From Silene latifolia (lineage: Eukaryota > Streptophyta > Magnoliopsida > Caryophyllales > Caryophyllaceae): a DNA stretch of 64,000 nucleotides. This document shows positions 46,829-56,974 of the stretch, piece after piece. The stretch's first letter is position 1, and each line of letters opens with the position of its first letter. The position numbers and the translations under genes are program-made. The stretch is taken from positions 41,288,152 to 41,352,151 of the forward strand of contig NC_133536.1 of assembly GCF_048544455.1 (NCBI RefSeq), written 5' to 3'. The notes below the pieces were generated by a model. The model worked only from the letters and a program-made list of their open reading frames with translations. It was not told the DNA's origin and searched no databases.

Positions 46829-47040
46829 CCACGGCTAAATTCGTGGCGCAAGTGTTAAATTTCCGTGGCTAAATCATTTGGCCACGGGAATACCTTCCGT
46901 GACGCAAGTGGCCGTGGCAAAGACATAGCCACGGGAAAAACAAGAACGTGGCTATTATTAAATTTTTGGCCACGGATTCTATCGTGGCTAATAACTCTCG
47001 TGGCCAAAAAATTTCCAGTGACCAAAAACTAATTCCCATG
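46829..47040. repeat. Left subterminal repeats of the CACTA element
   Basis: Many copies of GCCACGG and CCGTGGC/TCGTGGC in alternating orientation, mirrored at 49076-49345. Confidence 0.85.
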
Positions 47041-47213
47041 GCAAAAAATATATATGAAAATTAATTAAATAAAATGTTAAATAATTTTTTTTTCACGATC
47101 GATATTTTATCAAATATGGAATCGTGACAATTTCGGTACTGGTTTCACTAGTTAGCTCGATTCATTTGAACGTTCTTTGGTTTCAACGGTCATGCATTCA
47201 CGCGCATCAAAGA

Positions 47214-47290
47214 GCCTTCCCAGGAGGTCACCCATCCCAACACTACTCTCACCTGAGCACGCTTAACTGTAGAGTTCTTTTGATGTGCTA
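47214..47290 (-). ncRNA. 5S rRNA-derived sequence inside the CACTA element
   Basis: The minus strand contains ACAGTTAAGCGTGCTC, then GAGAGTAGTGTTGGGATGG, then GTGACCTCCTGGGAAG. These match the internal control region of plant 5S rRNA (A box region, intermediate element and a nearly perfect C box). The 5' part of 5S is unrecognisable and the 3' end diverges after GGGAAG, so this is a fragment or 5S-derived SINE-like piece, not a working rRNA gene. Confidence 0.75.
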
Positions 47291-47970
47291 CCGAAACTGA
47301 AAGTTAACTTTGTTGATATAATTAGTACTTTGAAGCCTTTTAAGTTTATTTTTTTTCTTTCAAAATTTACCTTTAGTACTATGTAATTACAAAAATGTTA
47401 CATGATTTACGAATTTTTGCGGGAAAAATATTATTTTGGCTAAAACAATCAAATTTTCGATGTTACCCTCCCGACTAATGATTTTGACGTCATTTTTTTG
47501 CCCAAGTTAGCAAAACCATTTTCTCTAAAAAGTAAATTTAATCGTGTTTTCCTAACATTTTTTTATTTCTTTAGTTTATCGACATTCATATTTTCATTTC
47601 GCTTCTACTCATATTTTCATATATTTTTTTACGCAAATGCTATTGTCTGACCACCGTACCTACGATATGAAAAATTAAGCACTTTTTGGTAAAATAATGA
47701 CCACTTTTTATAACAAAAGATCTCCCCCTCCCCCCCAAATTGGTCACTATTAAACAAAAAGTAGTCTTTTTTTACTCAAAAAACACGAAAAACACTATCA
47801 TACAACATAATCTCTTATTTTCTTAAGCTGATTTCTCTTTATGATGTTTATCGTTTTTATCTCAAATTTTTCACATTATTTGCACATGTGACTTTAAATT
47901 ATTATAATTTCTATATTTTCCTTGTGATGTACTCATTTTCAAAGAAAAAAATTTCTCCATATTGAATTTT

Positions 47971-48345
47971 GGGTAAATTGATAAAACTACCAACTTTAGT
48001 CATCTTTTTCATAATCAATAGCAACATAATCAAAATTAGTAATCACTACCAACCTATTAACTTTTTTCTACGATAGGTACCAAGTCGCCTTCTTACTCTA
48101 ATTTTTTTTCCTACTTTAAAGGTGTTTTCATCTAAGAGAGGGATTTTGGAAGTGGACGAGTGGAGATTTGTACTTGAATGATGCCTTTTTGGACTTTTTC
48201 AAGTAGGTTGAGATTAGATTTTGAGGCGACTTAGTACCGATTGTAGAAAAAAGTTAATATTTTGGTAGTGATTACTTATTATTGATTATGTTGATAATGA
48301 TTATGAAAAAGGGTCCTTATATTGTTATTGTTTATCAATTAACCC
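47971..48345. mobile_element. Mutator-like MITE inside the CACTA element
   Basis: 375 bp with inverted repeats of about 110 bp. The left end GGGTAAATTGATAAA... matches the reverse complement of the right end GGGTTAATTGATAAA..., sharing TTTTTCATAATCA, AGTAATCACTACCAA and TTAACTTTTTTCTAC. The 9-bp duplication TTGAATTTT flanks it at 47962-47970 and 48346-48354, which fits Mutator-like elements. Confidence 0.88.
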
Positions 48346-49075
48346 TTGAATTTTTTATATTGATAATTTTCCCGATATGTTTTTTTCTTAATTTATTTGT
48401 GGAAGATCATTTTTTTCTTTTTTTTCTCAGCGCACTTATTTTATTTAATCAATTTTTTAATCTAATTGTCGTATTTTTTCACTCCTAAAAAAAATTTTCC
48501 CAAAATTTTTTCTCACCAAGTTAAATTTTATATCAAATTCAAAATTTTCAATTAATATCTTACAAATTAAGTTGTAAATCAAATTTTGAATGAACCAATT
48601 GGACAATATGTTAATTTTAGATTTATCAAAGATAGATGATAAATAACTTATTTATTTAATTTTATATGCTATGTGTTTAAATGTGATACAATCATTTAAG
48701 ATTGTTATTCAAGATTATAATGTTTTAATTAAAAAATTAAAAGAAACTCACGACTCTAATAAACATAATTATATATTAAAATAAATTTCTTAAATTAGAA
48801 ATGTTTTGAAAAACCTGCAAAACGTAATTGTGATTTCTAAAAGAATAAAAAAATTTAGACGATAAACTTTTCTTTGCTTGCATATAAGTTTATAAAATTT
48901 TAAAATCTTATTAAAGTAAATAAAACAATAAAAAAATATTAATTAAATTAATCAAAGTGTTTGCAAAATTTTATATTTAAATGCATTTTCATATTATTTA
49001 TATTTGATTAAATTTCTTTTAGATTTTAGGTTTGCTTTAACATAAAAATATCTCAATTTAAGTCGGAAAAGATAC

Positions 49076-49345
49076 TCGCCACGGGAGTTTGTTAGTTCGT
49101 GGCTAAAATTTTTTTTGCCACGGAACAATTCGTGGCTAAGAAAAATTTCGTCACGGGTGTGACATAGTTCGTGGCTAAAATGATTATTTGCCACGGGTGT
49201 AGCCTATTTCGTGGCGCAAGTGACTTTTTGCCACGGGAAAAGTCATCCCGTGGCATAAATTTTTTTCCAAAATAATAAATAAATTTTTCCCATGGCTAAG
49301 CAGATTTTAGCCACGAATTATAAATTCCCGTGGCATAATTCGTGG
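49076..49345. repeat. Right subterminal repeats of the CACTA element
   Basis: Repeated CCACGGG and TTCGTGGC units. A minus-strand 66-codon frame here is only a translation of this repeat. Confidence 0.85.
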
Positions 49346-51347
49346 CGCAAGTGACAATTTTTTGTAGTGTGGGGGCTCGATGCCCGCCGCCTCGACCTCC
49401 TGCAAAGACAAATGGTTCTCATTAATCGATGATCCTTCATCGTAATTCTCAAAAACAAGTCAAGAGGAAAAATAAAAGATACTCACCACTACCGGCCAGT
49501 ACGCCAACCTCCCGTAAAGGAACGCCGAGTAGTCCTCTCCAAGGAGAAGAAGGTCGTTGCCACTGGCACCAGCCAAGTCCGCCTCCCTCTCAGCCTCAGA
49601 AGGCTCCCAAAACATCGTCCTGGGAGGATCGACGGGAACCGTCAACACGTCTCGCGAGCACTGACGAGCCAAGCGCTCACCCAAGTACCACACAGGACCC
49701 ATCGACGTCCTCAACAGCAGTCGGCTCAGGCTCCTAGGTCGAAGGACCTCAGCCACGAAAGGAGGCGCTCCAGCGTACTCCGCCCAAGGCCTGGGCACCC
49801 ACTGTGACAAGATAAAACAAGGATCATTCCTACGATCAATTAAAAGCAAACATAAGAAGCGAGTGAATATAAGTGAGATACTCACGCTGCTCAGCTGAAG
49901 AGCGTTCACGTCCCGCCGGTAGACGTTGTGAGAAGAACGCTTGCTCTTCGTCCGGCACATCACCTAATCCCTCACCACGGGATAGGCCTTCTCCAGCGGC
50001 TCCGTCCTCTTGGGCGCGAGGCTCGGGAAGTAGGAGTACACCCACACCTGTAAAGCAGAATAATCAATGATGATCTTTCGTGATTTGATAAAGAAAGGGA
50101 TTTACTTTGGTCTAAAGGAAGGTTCATACCTCCAACAGTAGTCTAGGTCCGACAGCACCAGGAGAAGTCCCCTTCTCCATCAGCTCCGGACGAACCATGG
50201 CCCTCATGAAGCGGATGAGGACCGCAAAACCAGCAGTGACCCAGTCCCAACGTCCCAGAGAACTCAGGTCGAAAGGAAGGGAAGAAGCTTCGTCGACGAC
50301 CTCTCGCCCTTGTCTTCGAGGTAAATCGAAGACAAAACCACTGAGAGCCACGGACGAGCCCCTCTCGCTCACCAGACAAGGAGGAGGAGCCGTCTCCCTC
50401 CCGTCAATCGTCACCAGCGCCGGGGTCTTCCCCGCAAAGTAGTCTCGAACGTAAGAACTGGGTATCAAACCCGGCACTGTAACAGCCTTCGGCGACAAGT
50501 TCCAGCCGATCAATCTCCTTGCCTCGACCGAGTCCGCCCTCATGGCAATCCCCGGCCACACCACCTCCTCAGTCCCGCACGGCAGACCAGAAATCATGCC
50601 GTAGTCCTCCAGAGTGACTCCCACCTCACCGAAAGGCATGTGAAACGTAGAAGTCGTATCCCAAAATTGGTCCAAAAAAGCGCGGACCAGGCTAAGGTTA
50701 GCCCGCAACTTCCTCTTCGCGATGTCCCTCTAGACCTGCACTAAAGGACTGAACGCTCCACGCTCGATCATGGCCCTCTCCTCCGCCGACAGCCGCTCGT
50801 AGTGCTCCATCGCTGTCGTGTAACCCGAGAACGACCTGATGTTCCCGGCATCCTATTGTGATTTGAAACAAAGCTATCTTTAGTTTTGAATGAAATTTGA
50901 AAGAAATTTGGACAAAAGAATGAAAAGGGATGAGTAATGAGTAGTGAATTCCTATTTACCAAACTCTTCACCGTCCTGTAGGACAGGTGACCCTCTGCGA
51001 CCCACACCCAGTGCTGCTGTCCCAAGTCTCACCACGCGGGAGCCCTCTCAGCTGACGACCTCCTCGTCCGACGTTGGCCCGTCTCGGGGCCTCCTCCTCC
51101 TCCTCGACGGCCTCCTCCTCGTGAATCTCGTCCCCAGCAGCCATCACCGCAGCGGTGAAGGCCTGCTCTAAAGCCTCCTCGACAGTAGCAGCGTCGATCT
51201 CCATGGGAGCTCTCCCAGAAGTAGAAGCCTCATCATCTACAACATTAAAGCAAATTTAGGCCGCGTCGCGTGACGACAAGCCTTGGTTAAGGGATTTTCG
51301 AGCCTTCAAGGCCCTGAAACCGCTCTTTTCTTGCCATCCTTGGCCAT

Positions 51348-52999
51348 ATTACCACCTACCCGATCACTCATGTGGTAATTTGGGTCAAGTCAAGTCAAAA
51401 TTGAAGCCTAGTTCCGGGTTCGAGTAGAAATTTCGGCAGCATTTCGTTGTAATAGCGATTATGCCCTAGAAAAGCGTCCTGAAAAAGCCGTCACAAACCA
51501 AAATTCTGAAATGGTAGAAAGTTTACCCATCATTCAAGGATCCCAAATATCAAGTTTCGTCGCAAATGGGCAATCCTGAGGCTATTTTCGAAGCGATTTA
51601 CGGTTTAGCTGTAAAACCGTCTCAAAATTCACTCAAAGGCTCAAAACTCAACGAAAATTCAAGACAAATACATGGTTATGTTCCTAATATTACCTACTAT
51701 CCATTTCAAATGTCAATTTGACAAGGCAAGTGCATTTGGGGGAAAAGCCCCAAAATTTCGATCAAAAGGGTCATAAACCCTAGATTTTTCGGCTCAAAAT
51801 TGGACAAATATAGAAGATTAATGCAAGATTGAGACACATACCTCGATTAGTCATGTTTAATGCAAGCTTTTGGATCAAACCTTGGCGGAAATGGTGAAGA
51901 TTTGAGAGAGAAATTGAGTAAATTGTGTTTCGAGCAAATGAAACAATCCCTCTGATTCATCGCGTTTTTACGCAGAAAAAACAATTTGGGGAATAGACGC
52001 AGCAGGCGCTGCGCCTCTTCCAAGAGACGCAGCTCTTGCTGCGCCTTTTCCTTTTGTTCCCTCTATGCGGATTTTCAAAAATTCGTTATGAGTTCCTTAT
52101 TTGTGGGCCCATCTTTGGTGCGCCTCTTCCCCGATGCCATTTTTTTATCCTTTTGGTCCGTTTGACGATTTTCTTTCGTTCCGGCCCGCATTTCCAAGCC
52201 AGCAGCAGACTGTCGCACGTTATTTATTCCTTCCAAGACCTTTTGATTGTCGCACGTCATTTATTCCTTCACAGAATTCGACACACCTTCATTATGTCTT
52301 CAGCGAGAGTAAGCGGATATACTTTCCCTCTCATGACAAGAAGAATAATTCCCCATCACGTCTCCAGCGAGAGTAAGCGGACGTACTGTCCCTCTCAAGA
52401 CATGAGGATTGACATCTACCCAAGCAGATTTCCCCTCAGCAGTTCCCGCCTGTGTCCTGCTACTCGCAATCATTTCCCGAAGACTACCCCAGCAAGATTT
52501 CCTCTCAGCAGTTCCCGCCTGTGTCCTGCTACTCACAATGTTTCGTGTTTCCCCGCGGAGTTCGACAAGGAGTCGTTCTCCAGAAGTTCCCAAACCTATA
52601 GAGTTCCTATACCCAAGCTTTAGCTACCCTTTAAGTTGAACTTACTTTAGGCCTCCTTCCCATCGATGGTTTCCTTTAGGGCCCCATACCCTAGCACAAT
52701 CCTTACTTATCCTTTAGGTCTTACCCTTAGCTCCTACGCTTAACCTTAGCTCCTACGCAACTCCGGAAGCATCTCGAGAAGAAGTCTCAGGTATGGTCTC
52801 TTCTTATGGCTGGCGAGCCTCCTTACATGGTCTAATGGACTTTAAACGACCCTCCCCGATAGTCGACAGACTCTAAAATGTTCCCGACGACAGGTCCTTG
52901 ATTCAGACCCCTTGAACCGCCTCGCGTCGCCATAGTCGTCAGGTTGTAATCTTCGATTGACCTGATGGCTATACTTTGACTTTCGCCTTGTCCAAGCCT
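51348..52999 (+). other. 3' region of the gypsy element with tandem repeats
   Basis: It includes the upstream region of antisense ORF 2, a GACGCAGC dyad near 51996-52045, and two kinds of imperfect tandem duplication with a period near 65 bp. CAGCGAGAGTAAGCGGA starts at 52301 and 52365; TTTCCxCTCAGCAGTTCCC starts near 52429 and 52497. Long frames across it (for example 52036-52623) are repeats in translation. Confidence 0.65.
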
Positions 53000-53017
53000 C
53001 AGTCAAAGTGGGGGCTC
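53000..53017 (+). promoter_or_regulatory. Polypurine tract of the gypsy element
   Basis: CAGTCAAAGTGGGGGCTC immediately before the 3' LTR. AAGTGGGGG is the plus-strand primer. Confidence 0.85.
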
Positions 53018-55416
53018 TGTAGATACCTCATTTCTGCACCCCTCGCAAACCACCCGGTGATGATTGGGCCGCATGTTTGATACGCGGAACGATTTGTGAC
53101 AATTCGTAAGATTATCGTCAAGTGATTGCTCAAATATTAATGTCTACCTCTTAGTTGTCATCTACTGCCGATACGGTCGTTTTGACAATAATTAGAGTAC
53201 ATTCGGAGTCCGGGCCTAAAACCGTCTCCATTTTCTGATAACCGTTAAATCCCGAGTCAGAATGTTCTGGAATGATCCGGATATTTCTATTCCATATTTC
53301 ATAATTTTTATCTTTTAGTAAACAATTTCCCGTAATATTCACATAAGATATTAAGGAAAACCGAATTATTTCCGTCCTACCATAACTCAAACACGGAAAT
53401 CTTTCTTCCGCAGGAGGAAACCCCTTGGGAACAGACGCAAGTGTCTGCGCCTCTTCCAAGAGACGCAAAGGATCGCCGCAACTCTTCCCAGGCCCTTTTC
53501 TGCATGTTTCTCGTATCTTTTTCATATCTTTCCGAGATTCACTTCCAAAGAGTCTCCGAAACCCTAATTCCTCCACGTGATTAGTATAAATAGGAGCCTT
53601 CGCTCCTCATATTTCTCACGCGAGTGTCCGCCCTTCTCTTCTCCCTTTACATTCTATACTTTGTTCTTACTTTTTGGCGTCTACGTGCTTGAACTTTCGA
53701 CCACGTAAGCTCGGATCCTTCTGAGTACCAGCCTCCCCGTTTGAATGACCGACCAATTTGACCAATTACACATCAATCGACTTAATTAACTTAATCGTTT
53801 TCCTCTTACGAGGGCACTTTCTTTGCATTCGCGTCGAGCATCACTAATCGATATCTTAGTCCTTCTCGTTTCGTCAACATGTAAGTCTGAGGGTGTATAA
53901 TCCTTGTTTATTTATTGTATCATCATCAATTGTAAGGTTTATGTCGAAAATACCATTAAAACCGATTTCTAAAACCGCGCTTTAAAACCTCTTTTTACGG
54001 ATTTCCAGTAGACAGACGTCGAGAAAAGACGCAGCAACTGCTGCGCCTCTCCGAAGGAGCGCAGTTTCTGCTGCGCCTCTTCGTGAGGCTGCCGCAGTTC
54101 CTGCTTCTTTTCTTCTTCCTTCGTCCTCTGTAATTCGTTCGTCTTTTATTTGTTTTCGATTGTTTTCCTTAATTCTTCGATGCAATAGTCTAATAATTTC
54201 ATGTATATTATTTATCATTCATTCACATGTTTAATTTATCGTTAAATCCGACTTAAATCCCTTATAATCTCATATTTGCGGGTTTTCGTCATTAAATTCA
54301 ATCCGGGTTGTAGAAATTCAATTCGTTCATATTGAGTTTCTGGAATTCGATCTTTGATATATTTTCATCCATATTCGTCATTAATTTGTCATCAATTTGT
54401 CATGTTTAGTTTATTTCATTCACCCATGTCACTAATTAATCGTTCATCCATGTAATTAATCCATCTTAATTCTGTCTCATCCATGTTTATTGCTTTTATG
54501 ACCTTAATCGCATGTAAATAACCTATTAAATCACTTCCATCCGAGTAAATAATTGTAATACATCTTTAAATTTACCAACGAGTATTAACAACACGCAATT
54601 CCGGCTTCACAGCCAGAATTCAGGTCAGGAACAGACGCAGCAACCGCTGCGCCTATTCCAAAGGACGCAGCTCTGCTGCGCCTGTTCCGGGTTGAATTCT
54701 GTCCCTGAACTCCGTTTCTGCCTTGACTTAGTTCATTAGCTTACATATTAACTAACTATTAAACGTATTATCGCCTTCTGTTTTGTTCGTTGATTTATTC
54801 TTTTATTCTTTTTCTCAAAATTATCCGTTTTAAAGGTATTTTCGACATAAATCGCCTGTCCCAATGCAATTATTGTAATTTTCATTATCGTAATTTTCTT
54901 TTATTGTATTTATCTTATTTCTTGTATCATTTGTATGTTTTCACATGTAATTGAACATTAAATCCTACTTCGACCCAATTGTATGTTAAACTAATTGTCC
55001 ACCGACTTAGTCTAATTCTCACACGCTAGGATTAAAACTTGGATGTTGCATTGCATGCATATAGCCGACGATATATCAAGTACGAATAACTTTCCTAATC
55101 ATTAGTAGAGGCCGCTATCGAGGCGGGCGGGATTAGGTGTTCGATCAAAAGAGCTTCCTAATACGTACCCTCACCCCTTACTCCAGATCTCCGTGAGCAC
55201 CCGTGTTCATTGGCATCCACGAGAGTCATTCTAGACATAGAATGCTAAGGGTAACGATTGCTTAGTGTTCATGTCTCTACTTTGTGTCTTGACATGACAC
55301 GAGGTATTCGAACGGTTCCAATTTCTCATAAAAATTGGTGGCGACTCCATACAAAATGCAAACGCTTGTTTCTCTTTTCCAACCCAAGTGCCCCCGTGGG
55401 CGGCCCGCTGTCCACA
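53018..55416 (+). repeat. 3' LTR of the gypsy element
   Basis: 2399 bp, repeating 33382-35792. The largest differences are a TTTATTGTA-type indel near 53915 and scrambling of the first GACGCAGC dyad near 53430-53490. Confidence 0.93.
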
Positions 55417-55426
55417 GATACCAGTT

Positions 55427-55825
55427 TGTTATAACGGATGTAAGAAAGATAAATAAAGAACGTGAAAAAGACAACAGATTTACGTGGTTCACTAACAATT
55501 TGTTAGCTACGTCCACCGGCAGAAGGGAAGAATATTATTGATCTTGAGGATTACAGATTTCAGTATACTCGTTGGAGTATTCAGATTTCAGACGACTCAG
55601 ATTTTTGACGGATTTCTGAATGAATAAAACAGACAGCTTATGAGAGTTTATATAGTACTCTCATAACAGATATTTTCCTTAACAGAATTAGGAAACCCTA
55701 ATAGATATATGATACCCTATAGCAATTTCCTAAACAGACAAGGAAACTAAATAATAGTTTCCTAAACAGATAAGGTAACTAAATCAGACGCGGAATTCAG
55801 AACAGATTCAAGGCATATTCTAACA
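55427..55825 (-). repeat. 5' LTR of Copia-2
   Basis: 399 bp, repeating 32426-32823. Between the gypsy end and this LTR lies GATACCAGT, the rest of the split tRNA primer site, and GACAT follows at 55826-55830. Confidence 0.93.
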
Positions 55826-56714
55826 GACATTATTATTAATATTAATTCCGGAATAACACATTAGTCACTCATGAATGACATATGATACATTTAGATGAGT
55901 AAGTTAGGATTTTTACCTATAACATGCAAGATAGAAATTACCGCAGCCTAAGAATGTTTGTGCTTTATGCGTGGAACAGTTTGAGGTGGGTGACATTCCA
56001 ATATCTTGGAATCATTTCATATTCTAAAGTTTATAACATGTAGGCACGGTAATACCCCATATTTTAAGTATGTTTTAAGACAAAGTCAAACTTGGTTAAC
56101 ATTTACTATGTTTGGAATAGAAGGTGGTTGTATAGAATAAAACCCGAGCTTTGTAATATGTTTACTTGAGCTTAGACATTTAGATCACGAGCTTTATTTA
56201 AAAGAATCCAAGCTCCATTTTAAAAATATTGAACTTAAAAAATTATAATGAAACTCAAAAATAATATATATGAGCCTAATTAGATTTTAATTTTTGACAT
56301 TAAAAAATTAAAATATAAATAAAAAGTTATAAAAATTCGAAAAAAATACACATAAACCCAGTTAAATTGGTTATGCTCTTGTATAACGCTCTTGTACAAC
56401 CAGTCATATAATAGGATTTGTGAAATTTCAATTCATGGATTATACCACTAGTTGTACGAGTGGTACGGTGTAAAATCTGATCTTTGTAATAAAGAATCTA
56501 AGTTTTATTTTAAAAAATATGAGCTTTATTGGAAAGTATCTGATTTCATTCATTTACCCAATATAAATATATAATAACTTTGAATAAGCTTAGAAAAAAT
56601 ACACATAAGCTCAATTTATTTTACCTTAATTATACTATGCTTATATATAAACTGGATGTATAATCTTATTCGTGGTGAAATTTATACGCATAGAAAATGC
56701 TCAAATGGCTTTTA
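55826..56714. other. Intergenic, no gene
   Basis: AT-rich. Two degenerate stretches resemble each other (around 56145 and 56465, both with GCTTTATT/ATCTTTGTAATA-like text followed by TACACATAA), perhaps an old duplication. Confidence 0.5.
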
Positions 56715-56735
56715 TTGACTTTTCGAAAGTTGACT
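56715..56735 (+). promoter_or_regulatory. Paired TTGACT (W-box-like) elements upstream of copy C
   Basis: TTGACT at 56715-56720 and 56730-56735, about 240 bp before the ATG. The surrounding CT-rich leader (TTTCTTCTCTTCGCCTTT, CTCTTTGCACTT) aligns with that of copy B. Confidence 0.4.
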
Positions 56736-56974
56736 TTCTCAAAAACGAGTCACAACGACATAGTGCTTTTCTCTCATTCCACTATTCAGTTTCTTTCTTC
56801 TCTTCGCCTTTGAAAATTAATTTCTCCTTCTTCCTTGTTCGTTTTTCATAAATGCATCTCTCTTTGCACTTCTTTGATTAAACAAAAAGAATTACTCCGT
56901 ATTTGAAATATTACATGGTCATGTTGCGTACATCAAAAATCTCCAAAGAGTGCAAGTTAATATAATGTCCAAAC

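Larger units (their letters stand above)
46805..49369. mobile_element. Non-autonomous CACTA (En/Spm) element
   Basis: It starts CACTACTACAAA and ends TTTTTTGTAGTG, with the 3-bp duplication TGG on both sides (46802-46804 and 49370-49372). About 200-270 bp at each end is packed with CCACGG/CCGTGGC motifs in both orientations, the subterminal repeats expected for this superfamily. There is no transposase. The interior holds a 5S-rRNA-like sequence and a Mutator-like MITE. It splits an exon of antisense ORF 2. Confidence 0.95.
46273..51347 (-). pseudogene. Antisense ORF 2 of the gypsy element: plant-mobile-domain gene, multi-exon, broken
   Basis: Exons read on the minus strand with GT/AG borders: a possible first exon from MAKDGKKRA (51347); 51236-50960 (acidic Glu-run, then VAEGHLSYRTVKSL); 50852-50130 (TSTFHMPFGEVGVTLEDYGM then ISGLPCG, the plant mobile domain signature); 50047-49886 (WVYSYFPSLAPKRTEPLEKA); 49801-49487 (MGPVWYLGERLARQ); an exon from 49399 resuming at 46804 across the CACTA (PEYPETLEYTDATGRTT); 46591-46499 (FVALWRVANRLRATAVEALV); 46410-46273 (coiled coil ERELTQSREETTRLLRELEV). 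Lesions: TAG at 50732-50730 and 49966-49964, both at likely Trp codons; a frame break near 51040; TGA in exon 1; a stop at the end of the split exon; and the 2.6-kb CACTA. The family (MAIN/MAIL-like) is nuclear. Here it is retroelement cargo. Confidence 0.75.
33382..55416 (+). mobile_element. Tat/Ogre-type Ty3/gypsy retrotransposon (22 kb) with two antisense gene cassettes
   Basis: LTRs 33382-35792 and 53018-55416 start TGTAGATACC and end TCCACA. GATAC flanks both sides (33377-33381 and 55417-55421). The insertion lies inside GCTCTGATACCA, the primer site of Copia-2. Plus-strand order: PBS, leader, gag-protease, RT, RNase H, archaeal-type RNase H, integrase. On the minus strand lie two spliced ORFs, one DUF7745-like and one of plant-mobile-domain type. 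Tandem repeats and a purine tract precede the 3' LTR. The second RNase H and the PBS type place it in the Tat lineage. Stops and frameshifts disable pol. About 2.6 kb of its length is the CACTA at 46805-49369. Confidence 0.95.
32426..55825 (-). mobile_element. Internally deleted copia element (Copia-2) hosting a 22-kb nested insertion
   Basis: LTRs of 398 bp (32426-32823) and 399 bp (55427-55825) start TGTTATAACGG and end TATTCTAACA as read on the plus strand. GACAT flanks both outer sides (32421-32425 and 55826-55830). The purine tract GGTGGAGATT lies next to the left LTR on the minus strand, so transcription is minus. Its own interior is only about 560 bp: a gag N-terminus fused to an RT/RNase H remnant. 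All other sequence between the LTRs belongs to the gypsy at 33382-55416, which split the primer site. Confidence 0.93.

Noticed and set aside
47214-47290. Functional 5S rRNA gene
   Set aside because: Only the internal control region is recognisable; the 5' third and 3' end diverge and there is no tandem array.
48994-49194. 66-codon minus frame with repeated SHEL/NFSHEL units
   Set aside because: Translation of the CACTA subterminal repeats.
52036-52623. 195-codon plus frame before the gypsy polypurine tract
   Set aside because: Covers tandem repeats and shows the same peptide twice; lies in the 3' UTR and has no domain.
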